Assembly: GCA_020720785.1 (NCBI GenBank) | Contig: DYOA01000008.1 | Location: 28,678-75,458, forward strand | Direction of reading: 5' to 3' | DNA: 46,781 bases | From: Leptospira biflexa | Lineage (GTDB): Bacteria; Spirochaetota; Leptospiria; Turneriellales; DYLW01 | Shown: positions 1 to 8,194 of the stretch, piece after piece | Layout: each line of letters opens with the position of its first letter | How positions within the stretch are numbered: the first letter of the stretch is position 1 | Program-made: the position numbers and the translations under genes | The notes under the pieces: model-generated | What the model was told of the DNA's origin: nothing | The model's database searches: none | The model's input: the letters and a program-made list of their open reading frames with translations, nothing else

Positions 1-284
1 AGCAGGAAATTTACCGTCTGACTGTCATCAATGCCAGCGGTTATGGAAGGCAAAAAGGAATGATTCAGTACTTCCGTGGTCATGAGGTCGAGTCAAATTT
101 GATTGATAAAATTGAGATCCAGATTGCTGTGAATGACGCTTTTGTGAAGCCGGCCATTGACGCTATCATCAAAGGTGCACGCTCAGAAGAAGCCGGACAG
201 ATTGGAGATGGAAAGATCTTTGTTCTGCCACTGGAGAACGTAATCCGGATCAGTGATGGGAAAAACGGAGGAGAAGCCATCTAA
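1..284 (+). CDS. P-II family nitrogen regulatory protein (5' truncated by window edge)
   Basis: This is the C-terminal 93 or so residues of a P-II signal protein (GlnB/GlnK family), a trimer that reports 2-oxoglutarate and energy state to nitrogen metabolism targets. The reading frame is already open at base 3, so the start lies outside the window and roughly 20-25 N-terminal residues are missing. Seen: the GYGRQKG motif leading into the T-loop, the B-loop IGDGKIFVLPLE, and the C-terminal IRISDGKNGGEAI, all in the family's order. Odd: the T-loop reads YFRGHEVESNL, so the position of the uridylylated Tyr51 of E. coli GlnB is Val, and Tyr46 is Phe. Control by GlnD-type uridylylation at the usual site is therefore unlikely. 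GlnB and GlnK cannot be told apart here. The upstream neighbour, often amtB or glnA, is not visible. The next gene is convergent, 11 bases away. Confidence 0.93.
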   Translation, partial: QEIYRLTVINASGYGRQKGMIQYFRGHEVESNLIDKIEIQIAVNDAFVKPAIDAIIKGARSEEAGQIGDGKIFVLPLENVIRISDGKNGGEAI

Positions 285-295
285 CGACAAAATGA

Positions 296-850
296 CTACC
301 TTATGGGTTCCATCAATACATCGGCGCCCAGATTAATGACGTGCTTTTGCCCAAGGAGATTGAGTTCCACTGTAATTCTCTTTTTCCTTGGGTGTATTTT
401 TTTGATAAGGACATCTTTTCCCTTGAGCGGGCCGGATAAAACCCGGAAGATGTTACCTTCTCTTGCTATTGACGTGAGCCCGATTTCTTCGCCTCCGGCA
501 GTCAGTTCCAGAATCAGATCCATTTCATCCGGATGGACGTGGGTAATTGTCTCTGTATCCTTTCTGCCCAGGATTCTGTATACAATGGGGTAAAGACCGA
601 TGTTGATCTTCCGGAGAATTTCCTGCGTGCGGTAGGTTTCCAGAGGGGTTTCTGTATGCATGAAAAAGTAGCCGGAAAACAGGGCTTTTGTGAGGAGCCG
701 GGTTTTTCCGCTTTTACGGATATGGAGCATCCGCCGGGGGAGCAGGGTGCCATACTCTGGAAATAAACGGGCAAACCATCTTCGGGCGGTCATCTCATGG
801 CCGGTGCCGCATTGCAGGGCATACCAGTATAAATTATTACGTTCGCTCAT
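296..850 (-). CDS. Specialised NusG paralogue (RfaH/UpxY/LoaP-type antitermination factor)
   Basis: This 184-residue protein has the two-domain layout of NusG. An N-terminal NGN domain starts WYALQCGTGHE and contains LFSGYFFMHTE, equivalent to the LFPGYvF motif. A C-terminal KOW-like segment includes GPLKGKDVLIKK and ends near residue 175. NGN binds RNA polymerase across the cleft, and the KOW domain recruits ribosomes or other factors. Sequence style and length point to specialised paralogues such as LoaP or UpxY rather than housekeeping NusG, which would normally sit next to secE and rplK; those are absent here. Such paralogues usually head long polysaccharide or secondary-metabolite operons, yet this one is alone on its strand and converges on the P-II gene, so any target would be elsewhere. 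The ATG start at 850 lies in a 60-base divergent promoter region. The family call is firm; the subfamily is uncertain. Confidence 0.85.
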   Translation of the reverse strand: MSERNNLYWYALQCGTGHEMTARRWFARLFPEYGTLLPRRMLHIRKSGKTRLLTKALFSGYFFMHTETPLETYRTQEILRKINIGLYPIVYRILGRKDTETITHVHPDEMDLILELTAGGEEIGLTSIAREGNIFRVLSGPLKGKDVLIKKIHPRKKRITVELNLLGQKHVINLGADVLMEPIR

Positions 851-875
851 TTTTCACTTATGATAAAAAAATTCT

Positions 876-904
876 TTGACAATGGGGATTTAATTTGGTA
901 TTGA
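876..904 (+). promoter_or_regulatory. Candidate sigma70-type promoter for the exported protein at 911
   Basis: TTGACA at 876-881 is followed after 17 bases by TATTGA at 899-904. The -35 is perfect and the -10 matches its first three bases. Transcription would start near 911, which is the GTG codon itself, so translation would be leaderless from GTG or would begin at the ATG at 923. Confidence 0.4.
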
Positions 905-910
905 GATATC

Positions 911-1636
911 GTGAAAAGAAAAATGTTTGGGAAAATGGCCACCGGGGCGTTTTTTCTATTGGTTATCAATCATTTTGTGTTTGCACAAAAGAAAATCAAA
1001 GATCCGGAATATGACCAGAGGCGTTCGGAATCCGTGGATTATATCAATTCCTTCCGGGGTGAACTGGAGGACGATGGAATATCCACCATGAATATTTTTT
1101 CCAAACCCAAAAAACACACACTTTCTCTGGAACAGATGACATTGATTCCGGGTTCGGTCAATTTTAAATCGGTTGCCAGTGTTGGTTTGGGCGATTTGAT
1201 TTCCTATAGCTGGTATTTCCAGGATATTTACCAGGTGGCTCTCCGGGGGGGGCGTACTGAATTTTTTGTTAAAGATCCCTTGCAGTACCTGTCCAGTGAT
1301 CTGGTTCTGACCACTTTCCGGGTTCCCTTTTACCGGTACCGGGATTTTTCTGCAGGGATTGGCCTGTCTTCCGGAATGAATTTCTCTTCCTATGGAATAA
1401 GCTATCGGTATTTTGACAGTATGACCATGTCGGAAAAGGAAGTGAATCATAAAAACCATGATTCAAACTGGATTCTGATCGCAGAATTGGAGCTGGTTTA
1501 TAATGTCAATGACCGCTGGTTCATTGGACTGCATGGTGGATACGGATACCAGCCGCAGGAAACCGGGCAGGTGGATAAAAAAGAGAATGTCAAAATGTTT
1601 ATTAATGGTTTATCTTTTGGTTATCATATCTACTGA
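911..1636 (+). CDS. Exported protein, probable outer-membrane beta-barrel, function unknown
   Basis: I do not recognise a family. The first 25 residues form a signal peptide: basic KRK start, hydrophobic core FFLLVINHF, and a likely cleavage after VFA before QKK. From about residue 85 the chain alternates aromatic and small residues in stretches such as SVGLGDLISYSWYF, FSAGIGLSSGMNFSSYGISY and WFIGLHGGYGYQP. It ends in FGYHIY with a terminal aromatic residue, which is the usual C-terminal signal of outer-membrane barrels. A charged linker of about 50 residues precedes the barrel-like part. This suggests a small 8-10 strand barrel, by inference only. The start is GTG at 911; ATG at 923 is also possible and would shorten the basic N-terminus by four residues. 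A promoter-like pair lies directly upstream. The gene is followed by metH after about 50 bases without an obvious terminator. Confidence 0.7.
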   Translation: MKRKMFGKMATGAFFLLVINHFVFAQKKIKDPEYDQRRSESVDYINSFRGELEDDGISTMNIFSKPKKHTLSLEQMTLIPGSVNFKSVASVGLGDLISYSWYFQDIYQVALRGGRTEFFVKDPLQYLSSDLVLTTFRVPFYRYRDFSAGIGLSSGMNFSSYGISYRYFDSMTMSEKEVNHKNHDSNWILIAELELVYNVNDRWFIGLHGGYGYQPQETGQVDKKENVKMFINGLSFGYHIY

Positions 1637-1685
1637 TCCTCCGGCATAACGCTTTACGGTGGGAGTTGCTGAATCAGTCTTTCCC

Positions 1686-4600
1686 ATGTATCCGGAAACA
1701 GAGAGAATACGTCTTTTCAAAAACCTGGCTTCCCAGAGAGTAATGATTCTGGATGGAGCCACGGGAACATCCATTCAGAAAGAAAACCTGTCCGCTGTGG
1801 ATTTTGGCGGTGAACAATATGAAGGATGCAATGAATACTTAAATAAAACCCGTCCGGATATTGTTCAGAAGATCCACAGGGGTTTTCTGGAAGCCGGGGC
1901 GGATATCATAGAAACCAACACATTCGGTTCCACTTCCATCGTTTTGGCGGAATACGATCTGGCGGATGCCGCCTATGAGCTTTCCCGTCTGGGGGCGGCT
2001 CTGGCTCGGGAAATGGCGGATGAATATTCCACATCGGAAAAACCCCGCTTCGTGGCCGGTTCCATGGGCCCCACCACAAAAGCCCTTTCCCTGACCGGGG
2101 GAGCCACCTTTGATGAAATGAAGGCCGCCTATTATACGCAGGCAAAGGGCCTCGTTGACGGCGGCGTGGATTTATTGTACATTGAAACAGTACAGGATAC
2201 TCTCAATTTAAAAGCGGCTGCCATCGCCGTGATGCAACTGCGGGATGAATATAAAATCCAGTTTCCCGTGATGCTTTCCGCCACCATTGAACCCACCGGC
2301 ACCATGCTGGGCGGCCAGAGCATTGAATCCTTCTGGGCGTCCGTGGAGCATCTGCATCCCATTTCCGTGGGTATCAACTGTGCCACAGGTCCTTCCCAGA
2401 TGCGGGATCACATCCGCACCTTGTCCCAGATCTCCCATACCTGCGTTTCCTGCATGCCCAATGCCGGTCTGCCGGATGAAGACGGTAATTATAATGAGAC
2501 TCCGGAGAAACTCTCTTCTGTTTTGCATGAATTTGGGCAGGACGGCTGGCTGAACATTGTGGGGGGTTGCTGCGGAACCACTCCGGAGCATATCCGGAAA
2601 ATAGCGGAATCCTTTTCCTCCATCCCACCCCGGAAAATTGATGTGAAGCCGGTTTCGTTTCTTTCCGGAATTGACTATCTGGAGCTGGATTCCCAAAACC
2701 GGCCTTACCTGATTGCTGAACGCACCAACGTGATTGGTTCCCGCAATTTCAAGAATATGATCATTGAAGGCCGCCTGGAAGAAGGAGCGGAGATTGCCCG
2801 CAAACAGGTGAAAGCCGGTGCTCATATCATTGATGTCTGTCTGTCCAATCCGGATCGGGATGAGATGGTGGATATGATGGCGTTTCTGCCGGTGTTGCTG
2901 AAAAAAGTAAAAGCCCCGCTGATGATAGATTCCACGGATAAAAATGTTATGGAAGAATCCCTCAAACTGGTACAGGGAAAAGCCATTATCAACAGCATCA
3001 ACCTGGAGGATGGCAGGAAAAGATTTGATGAGATTGTTCCGCTTGCCCGGCAATACGGTGCCGCCCTGGTGGTGGGCACCATTGACGAGGACCCGGAAAG
3101 CGGGATGGCTTTGACCCCGGAGCGCAAGCTGGCCATTGCGGAAAGATCTTACCGGATGTTAACGGAGGAATTTCATTTTCCGGAAACGGATATATATTTT
3201 GATCCGCTGGTATTCCCCATTGGCACTGGGGATGAGAAATACATTGGATCTTCTGCGGCTACCATAGAAGGGTTGCGGCGAATAAAAGAAAAATATCCCA
3301 ACGTAAAAAGCACCATGGGGGTTTCCAATGTTTCCTTTGGCTTGCCGGGGGCGGGCAGGGAAGTGCTCAATTCTGTTTTTCTCTATCATGCGGTTAAGAA
3401 CGGCCTGGACAGTGCAATTGTGAACACGGAAAAACTCAAACGCTATGCGTCCATTCCGGAGGATGAAAAAAACCTGGCGGAAAGATTAATTTTTCATACC
3501 CGGGAAGAATACAGGGACGCCCTCACTGCGTTTGCGAATTTTTATAAAGATAAAAAAGATGATGTTGCTTCTCTGGATGAACGCCGGGACTGGCCGCCGG
3601 AAAAAGTGGTTTTCCAGGATATACTGGACGGTAGCAAGGAAGGTCTGATTCCCGCCTTGGACAAACTGCTTGCCTCCGGGCTGAAACCTCTGGATATTGT
3701 GAATGGTCCCATGATGCAGGGAATGGCTCAAGTGGGCACGCTGTTTAACGAAAATAAACTCATCGTCGCGGAAGTTCTGGAAAGTGCGGAAACCATGAAG
3801 GCCGCTGTGGGGTATCTGGAAGGCTTCATGGAAAAAGCGGACACCAGTAAAAAAACCAGGGTGCTTCTGGCCACCGTGAAAGGGGATGTCCATGATATTG
3901 GGAAGAACCTGGTGGAAATTATTCTGACCAATAACGGCTATGATGTCATTGATCTGGGGATCAAAGTTCCTCCGGAGAAAATTATTGAGGCATACCATCA
4001 GTATAACCCGGATTACATTGGGCTTTCCGGTCTTCTGGTGAAATCTGCCCAGCAGATGATATCCACGGCGGCGGATATGAACAAAGCCGGCATCCATGTT
4101 CCTCTGTTTGTGGGTGGGGCCGCCCTTTCTGAAAATTTTGCCAGAAATAAAATCCAGCCGGAATATGCCGGTTCCATTGTGTATTCCAAAGATGCCATGA
4201 CCGGCCTTTCCCAGATGAACCATTTTTCTGATCCCCAACTGCGTGCGGATATGGAAAAAATTTGGAGTATCCATGCTCCGCTGCCGGATGCTCCTACATC
4301 GGCCACGGCAAAACGGGAGACCCTGGAAAGAACCAAATGGGTAATGGACTATAACTATGGCCCCAAAACTCCGGTGGATTTAAAGATCCATGTTTTCCCT
4401 GCCGATGTTGCCACTTCCCGGGAGCTGGAGGAAGCCTTTGGTTATATCAATGACGGAATGCTCTACAAAAACCATCTGGGTTACAAAGGGAATCTGAAAA
4501 ATGCCCTGGAATCCGGGGACCCAAAAGTAATGGAATTAAAAAAAGTGGTGGATAAAGCCATGGAGATTCTCTCCTCCGGGCCTCCCTTTGGAGGACGGGG

Positions 4601-5189
4601 GGTTTTCCGGTTTTTCCGGGCAGGCAGCGAAGGCAATAAAATTCACCTTTATAATGATACCAAAACAGAAAAACTAACCACCCTGGAATTTCCCCGGCAG
4701 ACCTGGGGTTGGGAAATTTCCCTGGCCGATTATATTGCACCCAAAGATTCCGGCTTGGACGATTTTCTGGGTATGTTTGTGGTCTCCGCCGGGTTTGGGG
4801 TCCGGGCAAAAGTGAAAGAACTGAAAGAAAAAGGGGAATATCTGCTGGCCCATACGCTCCAGTCTGTGGCCATGGAATCGGCGGAAGGACTGGCGGAGTG
4901 GGTACACCAGAAAATGCGGGCGATGTGGGGCTGGCCGGACGCACCGGGGACAGCGAAAAAAGACCTTTTCCGGAATTCATACGCTGGTCTTCGCTATTCC
5001 TTTGGCTATCCCGCCTGTCCCAATCTGGAAGACCAGAAGGTGATCTGGAATAACCTGAAGCCGGACGAAACCATTGGGGTGGAACTGACGGAAGGCTTTA
5101 TGATGGAGCCGGAAGCGTCGGTTTCTGCCATCGTGTTCCAGCATCCGGATGCGAAATATTTTTCCGTCCATCCGGAAGAAGAAGCCTAA
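1686..5189 (+). CDS. metH: Cobalamin-dependent methionine synthase
   Basis: Transfers a methyl group from 5-methyltetrahydrofolate via cobalamin to homocysteine, giving methionine. All four modules are present. The homocysteine domain has ILDGATGTSIQ and its zinc cysteines in GINCATG and GGCCGTTPEH. The pterin domain begins near ERTNVIGSRNF. The cobalamin cap and Rossmann part carry DVHDIGKN, with the cobalt-ligand His near residue 736. The C-terminal reactivation domain has the conserved GYPACPNLEDQ. At 1167 residues it is close to the usual 1150-1230. The frame is also open from a GTG at 1659, but ATG at 1686 fits the family N-terminus better, and neither has a strong ribosome site. No cobalamin or SAM riboswitch fits in the roughly 50 bases upstream. 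The stop overlaps the stop of the convergent receiver gene (5186-5189). The reactivation domain implies a flavodoxin or similar reductant encoded elsewhere. Confidence 0.98.
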   Translation: MYPETERIRLFKNLASQRVMILDGATGTSIQKENLSAVDFGGEQYEGCNEYLNKTRPDIVQKIHRGFLEAGADIIETNTFGSTSIVLAEYDLADAAYELSRLGAALAREMADEYSTSEKPRFVAGSMGPTTKALSLTGGATFDEMKAAYYTQAKGLVDGGVDLLYIETVQDTLNLKAAAIAVMQLRDEYKIQFPVMLSATIEPTGTMLGGQSIESFWASVEHLHPISVGINCATGPSQMRDHIRTLSQISHTCVSCMPNAGLPDEDGNYNETPEKLSSVLHEFGQDGWLNIVGGCCGTTPEHIRKIAESFSSIPPRKIDVKPVSFLSGIDYLELDSQNRPYLIAERTNVIGSRNFKNMIIEGRLEEGAEIARKQVKAGAHIIDVCLSNPDRDEMVDMMAFLPVLLKKVKAPLMIDSTDKNVMEESLKLVQGKAIINSINLEDGRKRFDEIVPLARQYGAALVVGTIDEDPESGMALTPERKLAIAERSYRMLTEEFHFPETDIYFDPLVFPIGTGDEKYIGSSAATIEGLRRIKEKYPNVKSTMGVSNVSFGLPGAGREVLNSVFLYHAVKNGLDSAIVNTEKLKRYASIPEDEKNLAERLIFHTREEYRDALTAFANFYKDKKDDVASLDERRDWPPEKVVFQDILDGSKEGLIPALDKLLASGLKPLDIVNGPMMQGMAQVGTLFNENKLIVAEVLESAETMKAAVGYLEGFMEKADTSKKTRVLLATVKGDVHDIGKNLVEIILTNNGYDVIDLGIKVPPEKIIEAYHQYNPDYIGLSGLLVKSAQQMISTAADMNKAGIHVPLFVGGAALSENFARNKIQPEYAGSIVYSKDAMTGLSQMNHFSDPQLRADMEKIWSIHAPLPDAPTSATAKRETLERTKWVMDYNYGPKTPVDLKIHVFPADVATSRELEEAFGYINDGMLYKNHLGYKGNLKNALESGDPKVMELKKVVDKAMEILSSGPPFGGRGVFRFFRAGSEGNKIHLYNDTKTEKLTTLEFPRQTWGWEISLADYIAPKDSGLDDFLGMFVVSAGFGVRAKVKELKEKGEYLLAHTLQSVAMESAEGLAEWVHQKMRAMWGWPDAPGTAKKDLFRNSYAGLRYSFGYPACPNLEDQKVIWNNLKPDETIGVELTEGFMMEPEASVSAIVFQHPDAKYFSVHPEEEA

Positions 5190-5563
5190 TCCGGTTTTTT
5201 CCCCATGACCTCATAGATGGTTTCGATGAGGTTTTTGATAACAATAGGTTTTCGCACATACCGTTCTATGCCGATGGCTTTTGCATTGTTCAGGTGGACT
5301 TCTTCATTATATGCAGACGTGACAATAATGGGGATATGGGGATTTTCTTTCTTGATCCGACGGGACATCTCTATCCCGTCCAGAATGGGCATCTGGATAT
5401 CGGAAAGAATGATGTCCGGTTTCTTCTCACGGTAAACCCTATACCCTTCCTCCCCGTTTTCTGCGAGGAGTACGGTGGTAAAATACCGCTTGAGGGCTCT
5501 CTCAATCAGAAAGCGGATGTCTTCATCATCCTCCACACATAGAATGGTTGCTTCCGTGGCCAT
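5186..5563 (-). CDS. Single-domain response regulator (CheY-like receiver)
   Basis: A stand-alone receiver domain of about 125 residues with no output domain. Seen: acidic triad at the start (CVEDDED), phosphoacceptor Asp in IILSDIQMP, the switch Thr in IIVTSAYN, and the conserved Lys in YVRKP. It should be phosphorylated by a histidine kinase that is not in this window and act by protein-protein contact. It is the downstream gene of a pair with the YihY-propeller gene: ATG at 5563 follows that gene's TGA after one base. A GTG at 5575 in the same frame would give an 11-base overlap and four extra residues (MKND). Either way the two genes are translationally linked, suggesting they are made together. 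Its last codon overlaps the end of metH on the other strand. Confidence 0.9.
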   Translation of the reverse strand: MATEATILCVEDDEDIRFLIERALKRYFTTVLLAENGEEGYRVYREKKPDIILSDIQMPILDGIEMSRRIKKENPHIPIIVTSAYNEEVHLNNAKAIGIERYVRKPIVIKNLIETIYEVMGKKPD

Positions 5564-5564
5564 A

Positions 5565-7982
5565 TCATTTTTCACTGACAGATTTCAGGATACTCCCCAA
5601 GGTTACTTTTCCAAAAATCTGGTTTCTGGATGTTTTGACCTCATCAAAATATTTGCGGATTTCCTTCATGAAAACATCTTTCCCGTCATATCCCAGAATA
5701 TCATAATCAGAGGGATCCATATCAGAAATAATATCTTCCATCTCCATTAAATCCGGATCTTTGGCCAGAAGCCAGGTATTTCTTTCTTCGGATTGGGTGA
5801 CGTATCCCCGGTTTTTAAACTTATTGATGATCAGCATAAATTCTTCCTGGTCGGAATTGGTGATTTTCAAGAGCTCCGCTTCCTTCACGGGACCTTTTCC
5901 GGACTGGAATGCTATTGCCAGGGCATGCAGTATTTTTATTCCATACCATATCTGTCGTTTTTCTTCTTCATCTGCCAGTTTTTTCCTGGATAAGCGGATC
6001 ATCATGGGGAATTGGACAAAAAACGCAATTTCCGCTCCAAAGAGCATGATCATAGCAGAAGTATTCACCAGCAGAAGGAGCAGGGGAATGGCTGCCAGAG
6101 TTCCATAGACGGCGAACGTTCCTTTGGAAAAGGAAGATGCATATAGTTTAAAAAACAGCAGGAAAATTACCCAGGAAAAGGAAGTCGCTGCCGCACCAAT
6201 GCTGGCCGCTTTATTGCTCACATAAGTGTTGGGAATGACTTTGTACGTCACAAAAAACAGAACCCAGATCACGGCAAAGGGCAGGATCACATTCCCCACT
6301 GCGGAGATCAGACTTCGCCAGATGGGAGAGCTTTTTATCACAGTGAATTTCAGGGAAGATTTCTGGTCTTTGATGGGTTTGTAGTTGGAAACAATATTAT
6401 AGCTGGACCCCACAATGAAAAACTTTCCGGTAGCATCATTGTATTCAATATCATACAAATCCTCGGAGCTAGGGGAGGAGAGGTTCAGCCATTGGATTTT
6501 TCCATCTACCGTGCGGTTGGAATAGCGGATATCCCCGTTATCCCCGATCATAATGGCAAGATCTCCGTTGACGGTTTTCACGTCCCGGAAGTCCCGGTCC
6601 TTGGACATGTTTTTTCTTTCCCAGGTGATCCCGCCGTCCTGGGTGTGCAACAGAGTCCCGGAACGTCCCACAATCCAGCCGGTATTGCCTTCCAGGGATA
6701 TCCCCATCAGATCCGCTTTTGTTTCCGGATTGGCCGCTTTCACCGACTCCCATTCCAACCAGGTTCGTCCATAATCCCTGGTAAGATACGCAGAGTTGCC
6801 CGTTCCAATGATACCATAAACTCCGGCTTCCTGACCCACTTTGGACAGACTCAGGAAATCCGCATTAACTCCTTTAATGTAAGAGGGCATCCAGGAATCC
6901 CCACCGTTATCGGTATACAACACTAAACCCCCGGAACCGACGATGATTCCATTCTGGTTGTTGAACATCCGTATACGCTGGAATTTCACCGGAAAAAGAA
7001 AATTCAATTCCTCCCGTTGAAAATGGGTGACCATCCAGGTTTCCCCGGAGTCATAGGATTTGATCAGAGTGCCCTCGCTGGTAATCACATACCACCGGTT
7101 GCCCATAATATCCATGTCATGGTATGCAGCGGTCTTCAGCGTGGCCGGTGAAGCCAGTTCCATTTTTCCCCGGATGGGGCTGTCTTTTCCCGGCAGGATA
7201 ATCTCATTGGTGGCGGAATTGATGACCACATTCTGGTTCTGGTAATCAAAATTGATTTTTTCCACCAGATCCGTGTCCACCCATCGGCCGTTTTTATTCA
7301 ATGTTGCATAAACTCCTTTATCCCCCAGGGCTATGGTTTCTGTTGCAAATGTTTTGATTTTATAAAGATCCGGGGAAGCAAACTGGTTTAATAAAAGCTG
7401 TGCATAGGAAATGCCGATGGTCAGCAAAACCGGCCCGAAAATCATGGCCATTAAAAATCCGGAAATTTTCTGGAGCATGGGACGCGGGCGGTGTACCCGC
7501 CAGATGGTATTCAGGGATTCTTCCACATTACGCAGAACCCCGGTGGCGGAAAACAGCATAACCAGAAAACCCACCCCTCCAATGGCGGTAGCGTTCTGGA
7601 GTAATTCCTTAATAATGTTTATGTATGGATCCAGATCCAAGGGGATTCCGTTTTTCCGGGTGAATTCCTTGGCCATGCTGAAGTATTCATCTGTGTTAAT
7701 GACCTTGGCCCCCACCAGTAACAGTACCACCAGGGCGGGCACAAAACTCACGATGAGAGCATAACTGATGGAGGTGGCCCGTAACATGGAATCATCCCGC
7801 ATGAATTTTTTTCCGGATGCTACCATGTTGCGGACAAATTTCCGGAAATACGTCATGAACGCATTGGTGAGAACATCTTCATCGCTCTGGATATCCGCTA
7901 TGGTTTTTTTTGCGGTTTCTATGATTTTATTGGGCTTTTTTATACTGTTGTTTTTTATATTTTCTGGATTTGTGTCTTTCAT
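5565..7982 (-). CDS. YihY/BrkB-family membrane protein with inserted Ycf48-like propeller and winged-helix-like tail
   Basis: 805 residues, more than twice a typical YihY (about 290-420). Residues 60-200 and 555-665 together look like one YihY domain: the start SYALIVSFVPALVVLLL, the FSATGVLRNVEESLNTIW segment, and the last helices around LLLLVNTSAMIMLFGAEIAFF. Between them, on the outer face of the membrane by topology, lies an insert of about 340 residues with at least four Asp-box repeats: SYDSGETW, YTDNGGDSW, LTRDYGRTW and HTQDGGITW, near residues 312, 359, 404 and 449. They are spaced about 45 apart, each followed by a blade-like GIIVGSGG or GIIGTGN segment, as in Ycf48/BNR propellers. 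The C-terminal 140 residues are cytosolic and look like a winged helix followed by an acidic tail. A good ribosome site, GGAGAGAGG, precedes ATG 7982. The old name 'ribonuclease BN' for the family is not supported. Function unknown. Confidence 0.88.
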   Translation of the reverse strand: MKDTNPENIKNNSIKKPNKIIETAKKTIADIQSDEDVLTNAFMTYFRKFVRNMVASGKKFMRDDSMLRATSISYALIVSFVPALVVLLLVGAKVINTDEYFSMAKEFTRKNGIPLDLDPYINIIKELLQNATAIGGVGFLVMLFSATGVLRNVEESLNTIWRVHRPRPMLQKISGFLMAMIFGPVLLTIGISYAQLLLNQFASPDLYKIKTFATETIALGDKGVYATLNKNGRWVDTDLVEKINFDYQNQNVVINSATNEIILPGKDSPIRGKMELASPATLKTAAYHDMDIMGNRWYVITSEGTLIKSYDSGETWMVTHFQREELNFLFPVKFQRIRMFNNQNGIIVGSGGLVLYTDNGGDSWMPSYIKGVNADFLSLSKVGQEAGVYGIIGTGNSAYLTRDYGRTWLEWESVKAANPETKADLMGISLEGNTGWIVGRSGTLLHTQDGGITWERKNMSKDRDFRDVKTVNGDLAIMIGDNGDIRYSNRTVDGKIQWLNLSSPSSEDLYDIEYNDATGKFFIVGSSYNIVSNYKPIKDQKSSLKFTVIKSSPIWRSLISAVGNVILPFAVIWVLFFVTYKVIPNTYVSNKAASIGAAATSFSWVIFLLFFKLYASSFSKGTFAVYGTLAAIPLLLLLVNTSAMIMLFGAEIAFFVQFPMMIRLSRKKLADEEEKRQIWYGIKILHALAIAFQSGKGPVKEAELLKITNSDQEEFMLIINKFKNRGYVTQSEERNTWLLAKDPDLMEMEDIISDMDPSDYDILGYDGKDVFMKEIRKYFDEVKTSRNQIFGKVTLGSILKSVSEK

Positions 7983-8194
7983 TGCCTCTCTCCGGATGGA
8001 CGGTTATTTACAGTACCGTTTGGCAGATGTTTCCCATGCGATCAAATATTTTTTTGTTTATCCACGTTTTCTCCGGTTTTTTCTCCCGTTCGATGGGTTA
8101 ATCCAATAAATCTGAGGGTTGTCATAAAATCGTTGACGCTTCATGCAAAGGAATTTAGCGTTCCGTATTCTTTTTATCTGATTAAGGGGGAAAT

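Noticed and set aside
1637..1685. Cobalamin or SAM riboswitch before metH
   Set aside because: The gap is too short for either and shows no conserved core.
2208..3053. Long minus-strand open frame of 281 codons within metH
   Set aside because: Shadow of metH, whose domains run through the whole region; the sequence has no family features.
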